The translations under genes and the position numbers were made by a program. A DNA stretch of 64,000 bases from Prunella strophiata (Eukaryota > Chordata > Aves > Passeriformes > Prunellidae): assembly GCA_036583965.1 (NCBI GenBank), contig JAZBQD010000015.1, forward strand, positions 89,887,809-89,951,808, read 5' to 3'. How positions within the stretch are numbered: position 1 is the stretch's first letter; each line of letters starts with the position of its first letter. This document shows positions 9,997 to 21,535 of the stretch, piece after piece. Below the pieces are notes generated by a model, which saw nothing but the letters and a program-made list of their open reading frames with translations, had not been told where the DNA came from and made no database searches.

Positions 9997-12513
9997 GCTC
10001 AAGGTCATGGAGGGAGGGAGCCCTGGCAGGTCCTTGCCTGGAGTCAGCAGTTGTCTGATCCCTTTCCTCTGTGTTTGAGGGCTGACCTTTTCTCATAAAT
10101 GTATTGCCCATACGGTTTGTTGTGGGTAGAGCCTGGGTGGGCAAAAGACCGTGTTGCCAGCAGCTCAGAGGTTATATAGGCAGGACAACCCCAGCACAGA
10201 AATGAAAAGTGATGTAAAAGAGAGTGTATTCTTACATGACTGCACACCAGTGCTTGGCTCGGGGGAGAATGGAATGAGTGGGGCTTCTTAAAAAAGAAGG
10301 TAATCTGTCAATTTATGTTTTCACAGAAGTCAGCTCTTAGTGCCAGATTTTGCGTTTGGCACATTTAAGGACAAGGAGGTATTCTGAAAATGGGGATGGG
10401 AGGTGCAGTCACAGGACAGCTACAAATAAAGGCTGTAGTTCACTGTAGCACAAGTGTTCCAATGCTCCTGCTTGACTCTGGTGCCTCTGCTTATAGTCTG
10501 TATTGGGAAAGGGTTTTTTCCCATGGATAATAGACATTCCAAAGAGTCTCAAAGAGGCAAACCATGCATACAGAGCAGCTCTGGAGTGGTATTATGAAAA
10601 CTAGAGGCAAAGAGTTCCCTTCTTGAACTATTTCACTTCCCTGCAAGAAACCTTAGCGTGCGGATGTGACAGCTGTGCTGACGTTTTGATCTGCCTGTGC
10701 TGATTCAGCCTGTTCCTGCCTCTCACCATTGCTATCTTGATCTGGCAGTGATTCCTCCCTTATCAAGGAGCACACCTTGCTGGCTGGAGGGCTGTTTGCT
10801 GGGAGATGCTCAGGCCCTGGGCAGCAAGGCATGTATGCCATCCAGGTAGCTGTGCCCCTGCAAGGAGGCATCTTCCACTAAACATGGGAGTGCCTCAAAC
10901 ACGTGCAACCACTGATGAAATGGCAAACCAAAACAAGTTATCTGGGACTGCCACTGGTGGTTTCTTGATTCTGCAGGCTGGATTATGTAACCTGGAGAGC
11001 AATATTCAGCTGAGGAGGGGCTGTATCTTCTACCTGAAAGATGTTATTTTCTTAAAATATTTGGAAAGATGGTCTTCTTAAAATAAAAGATTTCTTAAAA
11101 TATTCTTAAATCTGATTTGATTAAGCATATACCCTTGCCTTAACACTGAGGAAAGGCAGTCCCTCCCACAATGCTGCATTCTTTCTGGCATACCTTTACT
11201 CATCTGTCACACAGCTCCAGGTCCAGTGACAGTGAAGAGATATGAATGTTCCCTACCTTTGGCAAAGGGAGCCAAGGATGATTGCGTTAGTGTTCTTTCA
11301 TAACAAACTCCAATCATTGGCAGACAACTTCCAATCAAGGTTTTCTTTCCATCCTCAGCCCCACTGCTGGTTTGAGTAGTGTATCATTAGGATGATTGGA
11401 TAACAGATTCATGCACGGTGCTGAAATTAAACTTGACCTGTCTAATCACATTGCAAATAGCAATTGGAGGTTGGGGGGGTTTTCAGCCATCAACCACAGA
11501 TCTTACAAAATATGTGTTGGCATTGGGGAAACAGTTGTAGGTGGTGAGAGAAGGAAATATATTAGCAGAGAAGGTGTGCAAAATATCACGATATGCAAGT
11601 GAGGTATCTTATACTGATGTGCTTGCTTAGGAAGATACTGTGGGGAAAAAAACCTCTGGTGTATTTGGCAACTGGGAAGCTGAAGATGAGTGCTTCATAT
11701 CGGATTTCTCTAATTGATTTGGCATAACTTTGCAAAAGGTTAACAAACACTGCCCTTGTCAGTGTTTGTCAACAGCCACAACAGAGCCAAAGCAGAATTC
11801 CACCTTCTAAACACAAAATAAGTTACAAATGTCCCTTCTCACACCACTCTTGAGTGCTAAGTATCATACAAGGTCAAACAACCAAGAAAAAACATGAAAG
11901 CGCAATGATTTAATAAAGCATTAGAATAAATAACATAAATAACTTATACACTGCATAGAAATGTAATAGAAACCAAAACGGAAACAACTTCTCAGCTTCT
12001 TCTAAAACTTACCCAAATTGTCTGACATGGAGTGTGATAGAACTGATCCATATTGGTGCTTTGGAAAGGAATTCACCAGGGGTCTACTGTTAAAGTCTTT
12101 GTCCAGTAATTTAGGTGTGAAAAAAGTGAAAAATCAAGTGAGAGTTCATCATATTGTGGTGTTTCTAAGGTGATGCTGTTAATGTAAGTAATTCTACTTT
12201 CCCATTTAGAAAAAGGGAAGGTAGAATGAAATAGATAGGAGACTACAAAATCTGTCCCAGTTTTAAGATGGATAGTATCTCCAAAATACCTGTGAGCTAG
12301 CATAAGTGCTTAATGCGTAATAAAAGCAGAATTTGACCTGGCTTGTAATTCAAAAAGGAAGTATTTAAAATGTAAGCTATTATTTATGGTACAACCAAAA
12401 CAGTCCTGCAAACACAAAATTGGTAACAAGATCAGCAACATGCTACTGAAAGTCTTTGTTTTCTTTGTTGCTGGGGGAAGTTCTGATTTTATATTTCACT
12501 GGAAATAGTTACC

Positions 12514-12531
12514 TTTTTTTTTTTTTTTTTT
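12514..12531. repeat. T18 homopolymer
   Basis: Uninterrupted run of 18 T in AT-rich unique sequence. Confidence 0.95.
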
Positions 12532-12655
12532 CATTTAGGAAAAAGCAGAAATTATAGCAATTTTAAAAATCTAATTCAGAGTTGAGGAAGATTTTTTTAA
12601 TTTCACCTTTTTATTTACATTTTTAAAAGTGTTCTTTCAAAAATTATTAAGAGCA

Positions 12656-12685
12656 ATTAGTAACAGATAAATTAGTGACAGATAA
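12656..12685 (+). repeat. 15-nt tandem duplication
   Basis: Two adjacent 15-base units, ATTAGTAACAGATAA and ATTAGTGACAGATAA, differ at one position. Likely replication slippage. Confidence 0.9.
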
Positions 12686-15600
12686 AGATAATGATATCCA
12701 CTTAGTATAACTGTCTTCTTTCCTAGTACAGAGTGCTTCCTGTTTGTGTTGTAATGCTGAGGCTGTCAACGTTATTTCATTACAAAACAAATAGGAGATT
12801 TATGAGTATTGCAGTTGTTTTGGTGCCAGATAGCAGGAGTGCTTAGTGATATACCAGTAAAATTAAACCATTTTTCAACTGCCCTATTACCACATAAGTA
12901 ATAATACTGCACACAGCACCAACTAGTTATGAATACGTGAAGATATAGTGTGAAAATATCTGTATAAAATTTAGCCATTAATATAAAAGTTTAAACTAGC
13001 TCTCAAAATAACATTCAGATTTTTAAAATGTGTCTAGAATTTGCAATTAGAAATAGGAAATTTTGTGAAAAAAACCCTATTTTTCCCCTCCATGTTCTGA
13101 ACTATATTACCAGCAATCTTTGATAAAAAGAGATCCTGGTTCTTGTCATGCCTGGTTTTCAAAAGGATTGAGTGTTCTGCCTGACTTTTCAGACTTCCCT
13201 CCTATGCAGCCCCCAGGTGAAAAGTGGCTGAACGGGTGCTGTGTCTCATCCATTGTCCCAGCAAACAGGTTTCCATTTCCATACTTGCAGGTGCACTTAT
13301 GGAAGAAGGCTGAGGAAAAGACATATGGCTAGCATAGATTTCAGACTTCTGGACATCAGGTAAGTCTCAGTGAGCCCTAGGAAATAATCAGTGGATTGCT
13401 CTTAATTGATTACCTCTTCTGTATGCCCAAGTTCAAACATTGTCATGCAGAACCAGAAAATAAGACCCTACTTGTGCCTACCATTTTTACTTGATGTTTT
13501 TGCTCTGGACCCTTGTTCAGTGCTCTCAATCACTTTCTGTCTTTGGTTATTTGACAGGGAAAACAAACATATTTCAAAGTTTAAAATAATTACTTCTACA
13601 AAGACAGTGTGTCAAGTCTTTAAATTAGTGGTTTGCCACCCTTTTTAATTTTTATTTTTTTTTTAATTGTGACTGAAGTAAATATTAATCTTTGTGTGAC
13701 CAGTTTATACCCACAGGCTGACATCAGTTTTGCTTGTCTGGTTACTTTTCACTGACCTCCCTTACAAGTAAGCCATAGAGCAGGAATCTGCCAACCAAAA
13801 GTAGAAAAAAAGGCCTCACTGTAATGACACATTACTGGAGACAGAAGAAACGCAGGGGTTCACATCTTAGATGAAGAAAAACTACATTGCTGGCAAGCTA
13901 CATTTAGCAAAGACTTATTTCATCTGCCAATGATTATTTAGAGTACATGCTCACCTTTTATATAGATACTCACAGATCCAAGCTAAACAGAGTTTCATTC
14001 GCCAGGGCCTCTGAGTAGTGCCGCGATGCAAATGTTAAAGAGTAGTAACAAGGCTCTAATGACAACTGGTTACCCATTTGCTGGATGCAGATATTCAGAC
14101 ATTCTATTTCCAGTGAACACACTGGGTACAACACAGAGCAAATGATGAGCCTGAATCTGTTAGGTGTGTAATGAAAGAGGGCAGCACACTGAATAGAATG
14201 AATTTCAAGTGCAACCAATAAAAACAATCTCCTTATGAAAGTATTTTAAATAGATTTGATGCTAGCAAGAGAGAAATCACAGAAATCGAAAGCTAGCCGT
14301 TGCAGAATGAAACCTGCTGGAGACAGAGGAATTATAATTTTATAGGCAACACTGAATTCAGTTCCAGGAAAAATGTACATGAAACATAGCTGTCTTGACA
14401 ACCCTATTCAATGAGCTACTCAAGATGGAAGCTGTGTGAACAAAAAGCCTTCTGAAACCATAAAAGCAGCACTCAGTAGCTAAGGTGAAAAAGCTCTAAA
14501 ATTATGGGAAGGTGTCACAACCTGTCAATTTATTAGCAGATGCTTCTAAATCAGTATAGGAACAAAATATCAAACCTTTCAAAAGTGGCATAATGGAACT
14601 GTTCTGAAAGAGGAGAGCAAACATGTGCCACACAACTGGGGTTTCCAGGACATTTGCTAAAGTTTGTAGACAACAAAGCAGGGCACACGCAGCTGATGTC
14701 AGTTTTTCAAAATGGTAATAATTTTAAGCATATGGGGCTGGAAAAGACTTTGCAGTGACTTTTTGAGAAAACACTTTTAGTCAGGAATAATAGCTAAGCA
14801 AAAGAAAAAGGGCCCGATTTTGCTCTACCTTGCTTTTTGTTTCGAAAGTGTGAAATGCTATCATCAAGTCAGAATTTTCTTTTCCCACAGGGGTGTGTTA
14901 ATATTTTACTTCCAGAGAAAGGCATTGCTATAACTAGCAATAACTAGTGACTACATACAGTGTATTCAGTCTAACCTCATGTTCAGGGATCACAGCCTTT
15001 GATTGAAGAGGCTTTTGGCCTGTGGTGTTAAACAAGATGTGGCTTTAACTAAGTATCGAGAGTACTGATTTTCACCAAAAAGCTGCTTATGATTAGCAAG
15101 AGGAAAACTGAGAATATGTCACTTGAATAAAAACCTGGAACTAGATCACTCCTAATAAAGCTGAGGGTAGGATTGCTTTCGTGGGATGATGGCAAGTCCC
15201 AGGTCAGTGATAATAACTGCTGCAAATGTTAGTTTAGCAGCAAATGGCATTCCTGATAGAAAGGGAGGAGGGTGTAAGGATGAAGGAAGGAATAAACCAC
15301 CTATCTGGCCTCTTTAAACATGGTGGAGCTTTAAACTAATCCTGACAGCATGTTTGCTGGTGGCACAAAGGAGATCCTGACCTGATACATTAATTTTGTC
15401 ACTCAAGTGCTACCAGTCAAGTTAGGATAGGGGGAAACTGCCTGCCAAGGTACCTGTCAGCCTTAAGCCAGGTGCCATAAACAGAACAAAATAGTTACAG
15501 AGTAAGGATGCAGGCAGGATGCAGGACACAGGCAGGAGGGTGCAGTGAGCTGTTTGGAAGCTCACTGTGGGGTTGCTGTACTAGCCCAGAGCCACAGAGC

Positions 15601-16668
15601 TCTTACAGCTTGTGCTGGAAAGGAGCAGGATGCACACGTGGTAGGCTGGGTAGGAAAGGACAGGATGAGACTGAGCCCTCCTCCCTCATGGTCAATGGTC
15701 TCAGCTGGAGCAAGGGGGTGGGGATATCAGTTGCCTCAAATGCTTCCCCACGAGTTCTCCTCCAAAAATGTGTGGCTAAGCAGGCCAGTGAGTGCTGTGG
15801 GGCTGGAGGTGGCTTGTTGCTCCTGTTGAAGCTGTTCTACTTTACTGAGGTGCCTCAGCCTGTGCTGAAGCCCATGTGCTTGCCCTCTCCAGCAAGTGCC
15901 CTGAACCCTTCACTGAAGAGTTAGTCTCATGCTCTCTGACTCAGTGAATGTGAAAACATTGTGAGCAAAGTGGAACACATCCAAAAGGAGAGATTGGGGC
16001 AAAATTGCCTCATAAGGTAATTGCCTTACATTTAAAGCATGCTTCTGAGGCTGTGGCTCAGTGCTTTAAGTCCAGTTCCAATGCTCCCTCTATGCTATAA
16101 AATATATCTTAGCTAGACTTGTATTGCAAGTGCTGACACTGGGTTTGCACTGGTTCCAAAAATGTTCATGGGTTATCTTCAACACCCAGCTTTTTGCTGA
16201 CTGAGACTGACTGTTGTCTTGTAGCCAGCAAAAGGTCAGTGTAAGGATACAGGCAGCATAAAGACCAGTCACATGGCAGGTTCAATAGCAATAAGCTTGA
16301 GTGCTCCCCTCTGGCCTGGATCAGACTGGGACATGTACCAGTTTGTACAAATCTAGGATTGATCCACAGGTTCAGGGTTGAGTGACGAGTTCTCAAATCC
16401 TTGTTCTGAGAGTATGACAGAATAATTATTGTAGAGTGTACTGTTAAAGGTACTTGCTTGAGAGGAGAGATCTTTTCCTGTGACTCTGACCTAGTGACTA
16501 TCAATTTATGGAAAATATAAGAAATTAATAACCTGTAAACCTGAGAATACCTAATGCCTCTTTTGGCAATCTTATTGTGACAATCTTATTAGAGATTTTT
16601 GAACTAGTTTCCTTCAAAGTTTTAAGGTGAGAATTAATTACTCCCCCTCCCGCCCTGCCCTCCAAATC

Positions 16669-16691
16669 CAACTACTGCACAACAGTAGTTG
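16669..16691. repeat. Short hairpin, 9-bp perfect stem
   Basis: CAACTACTG and its reverse complement CAGTAGTTG flank a 5-base loop (CACAA). It is too short for a microRNA precursor and no wider stem extends it. Confidence 0.85.
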
Positions 16692-16887
16692 TACACATCC
16701 AAAGCCATTTTCCTACTGTTCAGAAAACCTATGTTCAGAAGACATGGACTATTCCAAACTCCGTCTTCTGTTGACAGCTCAGCAGAATCATTCACTTTAG
16801 TTTACATACAGTATACCATAACAGGATGCTTCATGCAAAGAGATGTTTTACCCTCTACAGTGCTTGGAGAAAACTCATCCCCTTTTC

Positions 16888-16929
16888 TCAAAGGCTAAAC
16901 CAAATATATATTTCAAAGGCTAAACCAAA
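16888..16929 (+). repeat. 17-bp direct repeat at 25-base period
   Basis: TCAAAGGCTAAACCAAA occurs at 16888-16904 and again, identical, at 16913-16929, separated by 8 AT bases. This is a recent local tandem duplication or the start of a minisatellite. Confidence 0.95.
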
Positions 16930-17489
16930 GATACACTGTTCACTGTCTGTTAATTAAGAAATAATGGTTTCAGCAGAGGGCATTTCCTAGGGATTAAGGA
17001 CTGGCTGCATGAATGGACAGCCTGAGATTTTTAATTAAAGGTGCAAGCTCCCTCTGTTCTGGCATATGACATTCCATTTAAATGAGGTTCTATTGAATTC
17101 AGAGGTTTTTCATGGCGTGAAGTTCACCAGCTCTGACAAGTCCATGCGCACCCCAGTTTAATGGGTGGCAACACAGTCTAGAAGGACAAATTCAGACTGT
17201 CTCATCAGTGCCAAAGTATCATATTACTGCTGTGAATGTGGTCAAAAAACATCATTTGTGATGCTGGGGCCTTCCAAAAATTATAGTTCATTTGTGGTAG
17301 TGAAGGAGTTGTTTCCAAAGGTATAGGTCTATGAGGTCATACCAGAGGATCTTTCAGAGTCTACACTGAACCCTACTACACACCATCACGTACATAAATA
17401 TGAAGGAGGGAAGTTGGGTTTATGGAAGAAATGCTAAAAAGAAAGTGTATGAGAACTAGAGATGTGTCATGCCTGAGAACAACTAGAAG

Positions 17490-17556
17490 CAGTTTCCTCA
17501 TGTGTCAAATGGGCCATGTTAATAGCCCTGGCATAAACATGAGATAAATTAAAACT
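17490..17556 (+). mobile_element. MIR-like SINE relic (tentative)
   Basis: CAGTTTCCTCATGTGTCAAA followed by TGGG, then TTAATAG and ATGAGATAAATTA, matches the order of the conserved middle-to-3' part of MIR-type tRNA-derived SINEs of amniotes (CAGTTTCCTCATCTGTAAAA, ATAATAG, GATTAAATGAG). The match is short and from memory. The A22 run at 17581 lies a few bases downstream but need not belong to it. Confidence 0.4.
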
Positions 17557-17580
17557 GCTTGTGTCTGTTTCCTTAAAAGC

Positions 17581-17602
17581 AAAAAAAAAAAAAAAAAAAA
17601 AA
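17581..17602 (+). repeat. A22 homopolymer
   Basis: Uninterrupted run of 22 A. No processed-pseudogene sequence was recognised upstream, so a simple repeat is the safest call. Confidence 0.95.
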
Positions 17603-17676
17603 TGCAGCTATTATGGGTTTTTGCTGTTCAAAATCAAAGATCTTTTCCACTCTGTCTGAGTGGAGATTATGCTATG

Positions 17677-17700
17677 TACAATATATATATTGTATATATA
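17677..17700. repeat. AT microsatellite with 18-bp perfect palindrome
   Basis: TACAATATATATATTGTA (17677-17694) reads the same on both strands and runs into more TA dinucleotides. Simple-sequence DNA able to extrude a cruciform. Confidence 0.9.
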
Positions 17701-20700
17701 CCTTTGTTGCAATCAAAGAGCCCCAATGGCCAGCATCAGAGCTGCTGCCAGAGGCAGTGTCCTGTGTATCTCAGTCAGGCCTGGACAGGAGACCTGTTAG
17801 TTACAGCAAAGGTGGGTCTAACCCAGGGCAGGAATGCTGAAATTACCTCTATTGGCTATAAAAACGTCCCAACAGCTCAATCCCACACCTGTCTTTTGTT
17901 GCTGAAGCTGTGGCATTACTTCTGTCTCTAGTTTGTCTAAAGACAAACTAATTTTTTTTTATTTAAAAATCACTCTTTATCTCCCTCTAGTACTCATTAG
18001 CAAAAGAAAAGCAGGATCAGGCCCTAAATTTATGGAAATTGAATGCTGTCAAATCTGTTTAACTCCTGTAGGACTTTTTCACAACTTTATTATAGTTGCA
18101 TCAGAGGCTGTTTTGTTAGGAAATAGTAACATATTTTCTGCTCCCCCACCTTATAGCACTACTGTGGAGAAACCTGATCTGACAGGGAGCAAAAATACAC
18201 TGTTGGAAATAAATTCGGTGTTATGCTGAAAGTCAGCCATGAAACCTCGTGGAAGATGGTGGGTGAGAAAGCTTCCTTTCCCTAGGAAAAGAACTGCCTT
18301 CTTTTTGGGACATCCTCATTGAGACTCCAGGAGCTGCACCGTAACATTCCGCACCCTACGTTCCGCGGCACACATGCCTACAGTGCTGAACTGTGGGGGC
18401 TGAGGCACTTCTCCAGGATCCAACTGCAAAGGCTGGGGACAAGGTGGCATATGATGAAATGGAGCAACTCAGAAAGTGACAGCAGAAACATCAGAGAAGC
18501 AGACATAGCAAGTAGCAAGGACACGCCAGAGCCAGCAAGGAAAACCCTTGTAGCCTGACCTTGAGAGAAACCTAAGAGAGAGATAACTTGAGTTGTGGCT
18601 CAAAAGAAGCTTGAAAGTGTGAAAAGAGAAAACAGTGACTATTGTTTTGACTCCCGCTGTGCCCAGAGTAACAGGACACTGTACACAGTCTTTCTAAACA
18701 AAGAGGTGCACATTAAAAAGCTCAATTCACTCCCTCATCCATTTGTTCTCCAAACAGAAACAACCTGTAGGGACCCTGAATACTGGTCAACTACCTGGGT
18801 CAAAGAGGGTAACAAGAAGTATTTTAATAAAGGGAACTTTCTCCTCAGAACTGATTTTGCCTTTTCTTCTCTCTAGTAAAAGATTTTAGTCCTTGTCTGT
18901 GGTGATATTGTCATTAGCATTGTCATAGCAACTGATAAACAAGGAGAAAGCGATGTGCAACAACTTTTTTTTTTTTTTTAAAGACAGTCCAAATGTCTTA
19001 CTAACAAGTAATTTGGTGACAGAATTTAGCAAAGCGGCTGCACAGTAAATGGGTTTATCTTTAAACATAATGCTCTTTTCCATTTTAACTGAGCATAAAA
19101 TCGTATCTTTAAAGGATTGGCAAAAAGCAGGGCTTTATGCCTCTTGAGTAGTTCCATGTGACATATGGTCTTTCCAAGCAATAGTTTTATCGGCTGCGCA
19201 CAGTAGCAGCAGATTTGAGCTAATGTTCCTGTGAAAACAAGTAAGGGTTTATCCAAAAACTGAAGAAGGGGAGGAGAAAGGCACCTTTGCCCCGCTGTAC
19301 AGAAAAAACAAATCGTGTCTTACGTCAAACTTACGACATCCCTCTATAAATATAGCAGCTACTGGTAGTGACTAACTTCAGCACATGCACTGGGTGGGTT
19401 GAAGAGGACTCAGTGACCTGTTTGATTCCCTGCCCACCAGTGATATTCCCAGGAGCGTTTCAGCCCTGTGCTGCCCTGAAGCCTTGGATGGGGCAGGGTG
19501 GTTCTTGGGAACAGATGGGGCATCCCTGCCCAGAGGGGCTTAGCTCCAACTTTTCCTATGTAGCCACATCTCCATTTCCCAACATAGATGCTTATAATCA
19601 ACATCAGGCACTGGCAAGCAGCACAGCTTGCTTGTTGTTAGATGCATCTCATGGAGTGCTGAAGAGCACTCTGTCTCCATGCTCCCCAACATCCTGCTTC
19701 ACTCTGGGATTATGGTTGGAGATTCACTTAGCAGCTGGGCAGCGGTGCAGGGCAGGATGAGCCTCATGTACAAATACACATGCCCTGTGTTTGTTTTAGC
19801 TCACAACTTTGCCTAAATATTGGCCTAAAATTATTTTTGAGCTCCCTGCTACGTCAATTGAGAACCACTGCACCAGAAATAGTCCCTGTAAGTTAATTAA
19901 TGCTGGTGTAACAAGTGCAGGAAGAAGGCAAAAATTAATGGATTGCAAAACATTTCTGTATCTGAAGAACTCTGCTATAGTAGTTGTACACATGCACACA
20001 GGATGCAAATAAATAAACATATGCTTATATGGTTATATTCTTGCATACACACGTGCATATATACACATACTTGCATTTATATATGTATATTTAGAATGAC
20101 CTTAAACAACAGGTACCACAGTAGGGAAAATTGAAATGTAAAATAAAAAATAATAATAAAAAATCCCCTAGCTCAAAAACTTACCAGAAGGCATCTTTTC
20201 AGAAAAGCTTTGAATGTGCTTGAACGGCCCTGTGATGCTTTTGTAGTAATGAGTGATTTTTTTTCTCATTCTTACAACAATGCAATAATTTTTAGGTTGA
20301 GTTCCTCAAGGCCTTCTCATCAGCAAGAATGAATTCCCTGCATTCTGAAGTCTTTCATGAGCACTTCTCTCTCTCCTGCTCTCTGTGCCACTCTCTTATC
20401 CCCAAGCATGTGTCAATTTTTGCTTCTATCTGAAGTTCAGTGAGATATTTTTCTGGTGGTTAGCTAAGATCTCTTTGCAGCAGCCACACAATTTTTTCAG
20501 AACTGACATGAGGTGTCACAATTGTAGCAGTGTTGCATCTGCTCTGGGGGACATGGAAAAAGGTATTGGTTCAGGGGAACATCTGAATCAAGACTGAGGC
20601 ATTAAGAGTCCAGTCTGTGGATTGTCTCAAGTCCTAAAACTATAGGGGAAACAGATATATCTTTGATTTGAGACCTACCACTGCACTTAGAAATTGCATC

Positions 20701-21337
20701 TGCCTGTAGTAAAGCACAACAGTGTAGATCAGGAAGTTGCTCTTTTGCATTATATATAGTTACAGGAGGAGCAGGCAGAGGCACAAAAGGAATGTCCACC
20801 ATTGGTGATTGCCAGAGATGGATGGCATTACAAAATAGGAGGAAAGTGGAGCTCCTGAAAGTGGCTTTCCATGTCTGAGTTTCTCCTGGGACTGTGGCAC
20901 CATGCAGAGTTGCTAACCCTGGGATAGGAATACCAGACCTTATATATGTCATGCTTACAAAGGACACCGTGGTACACACTGCAGACAAACTACTCTGCAA
21001 CAAAGAAAGGCTTTGTGCTGACTCAACAGAACTAGGTAACAAATGCAGCTTTCAAAATGACTCTTTCTCAATAAAGGGTAATCGGTTCTTCCATTTTCTC
21101 ATTGTGTAAGATACTCTATAGACTTTATTCATTAGAAAGCACTCTGCAAAGTTGAAGTAAGGAATAGGAAAAATAAGGATGGCAATAGAATTGTAAATTC
21201 AGCTTGCATGTCAAGGAAATTACAATAAACTCATACACTTTCTGTAAGACACACTGACTGATGGTGCCATTCCTCGAATAAAAGCAACAAACGTTCAATA
21301 TGCCAATACCTTCAAGGTATAGACAAAGATGGGGTTG
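17701..21337. other. Non-coding stretch, no gene seen
   Basis: Unique sequence with no supported gene. A T15 run lies at 18965-18979 and a mixed CA/TA-rich microsatellite-like stretch at about 20020-20095. GCAGGATCAGGCCCTAAAT at 18010-18028 resembles the end of an ancient amniote repeat but is too short to call. The 146-codon minus-strand frame at 20602-21042 has no family resemblance I know. Confidence 0.65.
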
Positions 21338-21535
21338 TCACAGAATCACAGAATGGCTGAAGTGGGAAAGGGCCTCTGGAGATCATCTACTCCTACTCCC
21401 ATTCTCAAAGCAGTGTAAACTAGAACTCAGTCCTCTGGGCTGTGTTCACTGAGACGTTCAATGTCTCCAAGGAGGGAAACATCCTCTCTGGGCAATTTAT
21501 TCAACCGTTCAATTACCCTCACAGTAAAAAAGTGA
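21338..21535 (-). mobile_element. CR1 LINE 3' end, reverse strand
   Basis: Read on the + strand it begins with the reverse complement of the CR1 tail, CACAGAATCACAGAATGGCT at 21339. GGGCCTCTGGAGATCATCTA near 21370 follows, then a diverged body (CCTCTCTGGGCAATTTATTC near 21482) and ACCCTCACAGTAAAAAAGTG at about 21516-21535. This is the mirror of the last 200 bases of an avian CR1 of the CCTCCAGAGGTCCC type. The 5' remainder is missing or too diverged past 21535. No readable ORF2 frame remains. Confidence 0.85.

Larger units (their letters stand above)
9997..17489. other. Non-coding stretch, no gene seen
   Basis: Seven and a half kilobases of unique AT-rich sequence. Short ORFs (longest 138 codons at 15508-15924, Gly/Ser/Leu-rich with no family resemblance) look like chance. 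It contains a T18 run (12514-12531), a 15-nt tandem duplication (12656-12685), a 9-bp-stem hairpin (16669-16691) and a 17-bp direct repeat (16888-16929). The stretch 16940-17105, with two TTAATTAA-like cores, looks like possible conserved non-coding DNA but gives no firm evidence. Confidence 0.7.

Noticed and set aside
18008..18030. GCAGGATCAGGCCCTAAAT as the end of an ancient amniote repeat
   Set aside because: Too short and no body or partner arm recognised; kept only as a note in the block description.
20602..21042. 146-codon minus-strand ORF considered as an endogenous retroviral or host fragment
   Set aside because: No conserved motif or flanking LTR, and no neighbouring frame continues a protein.
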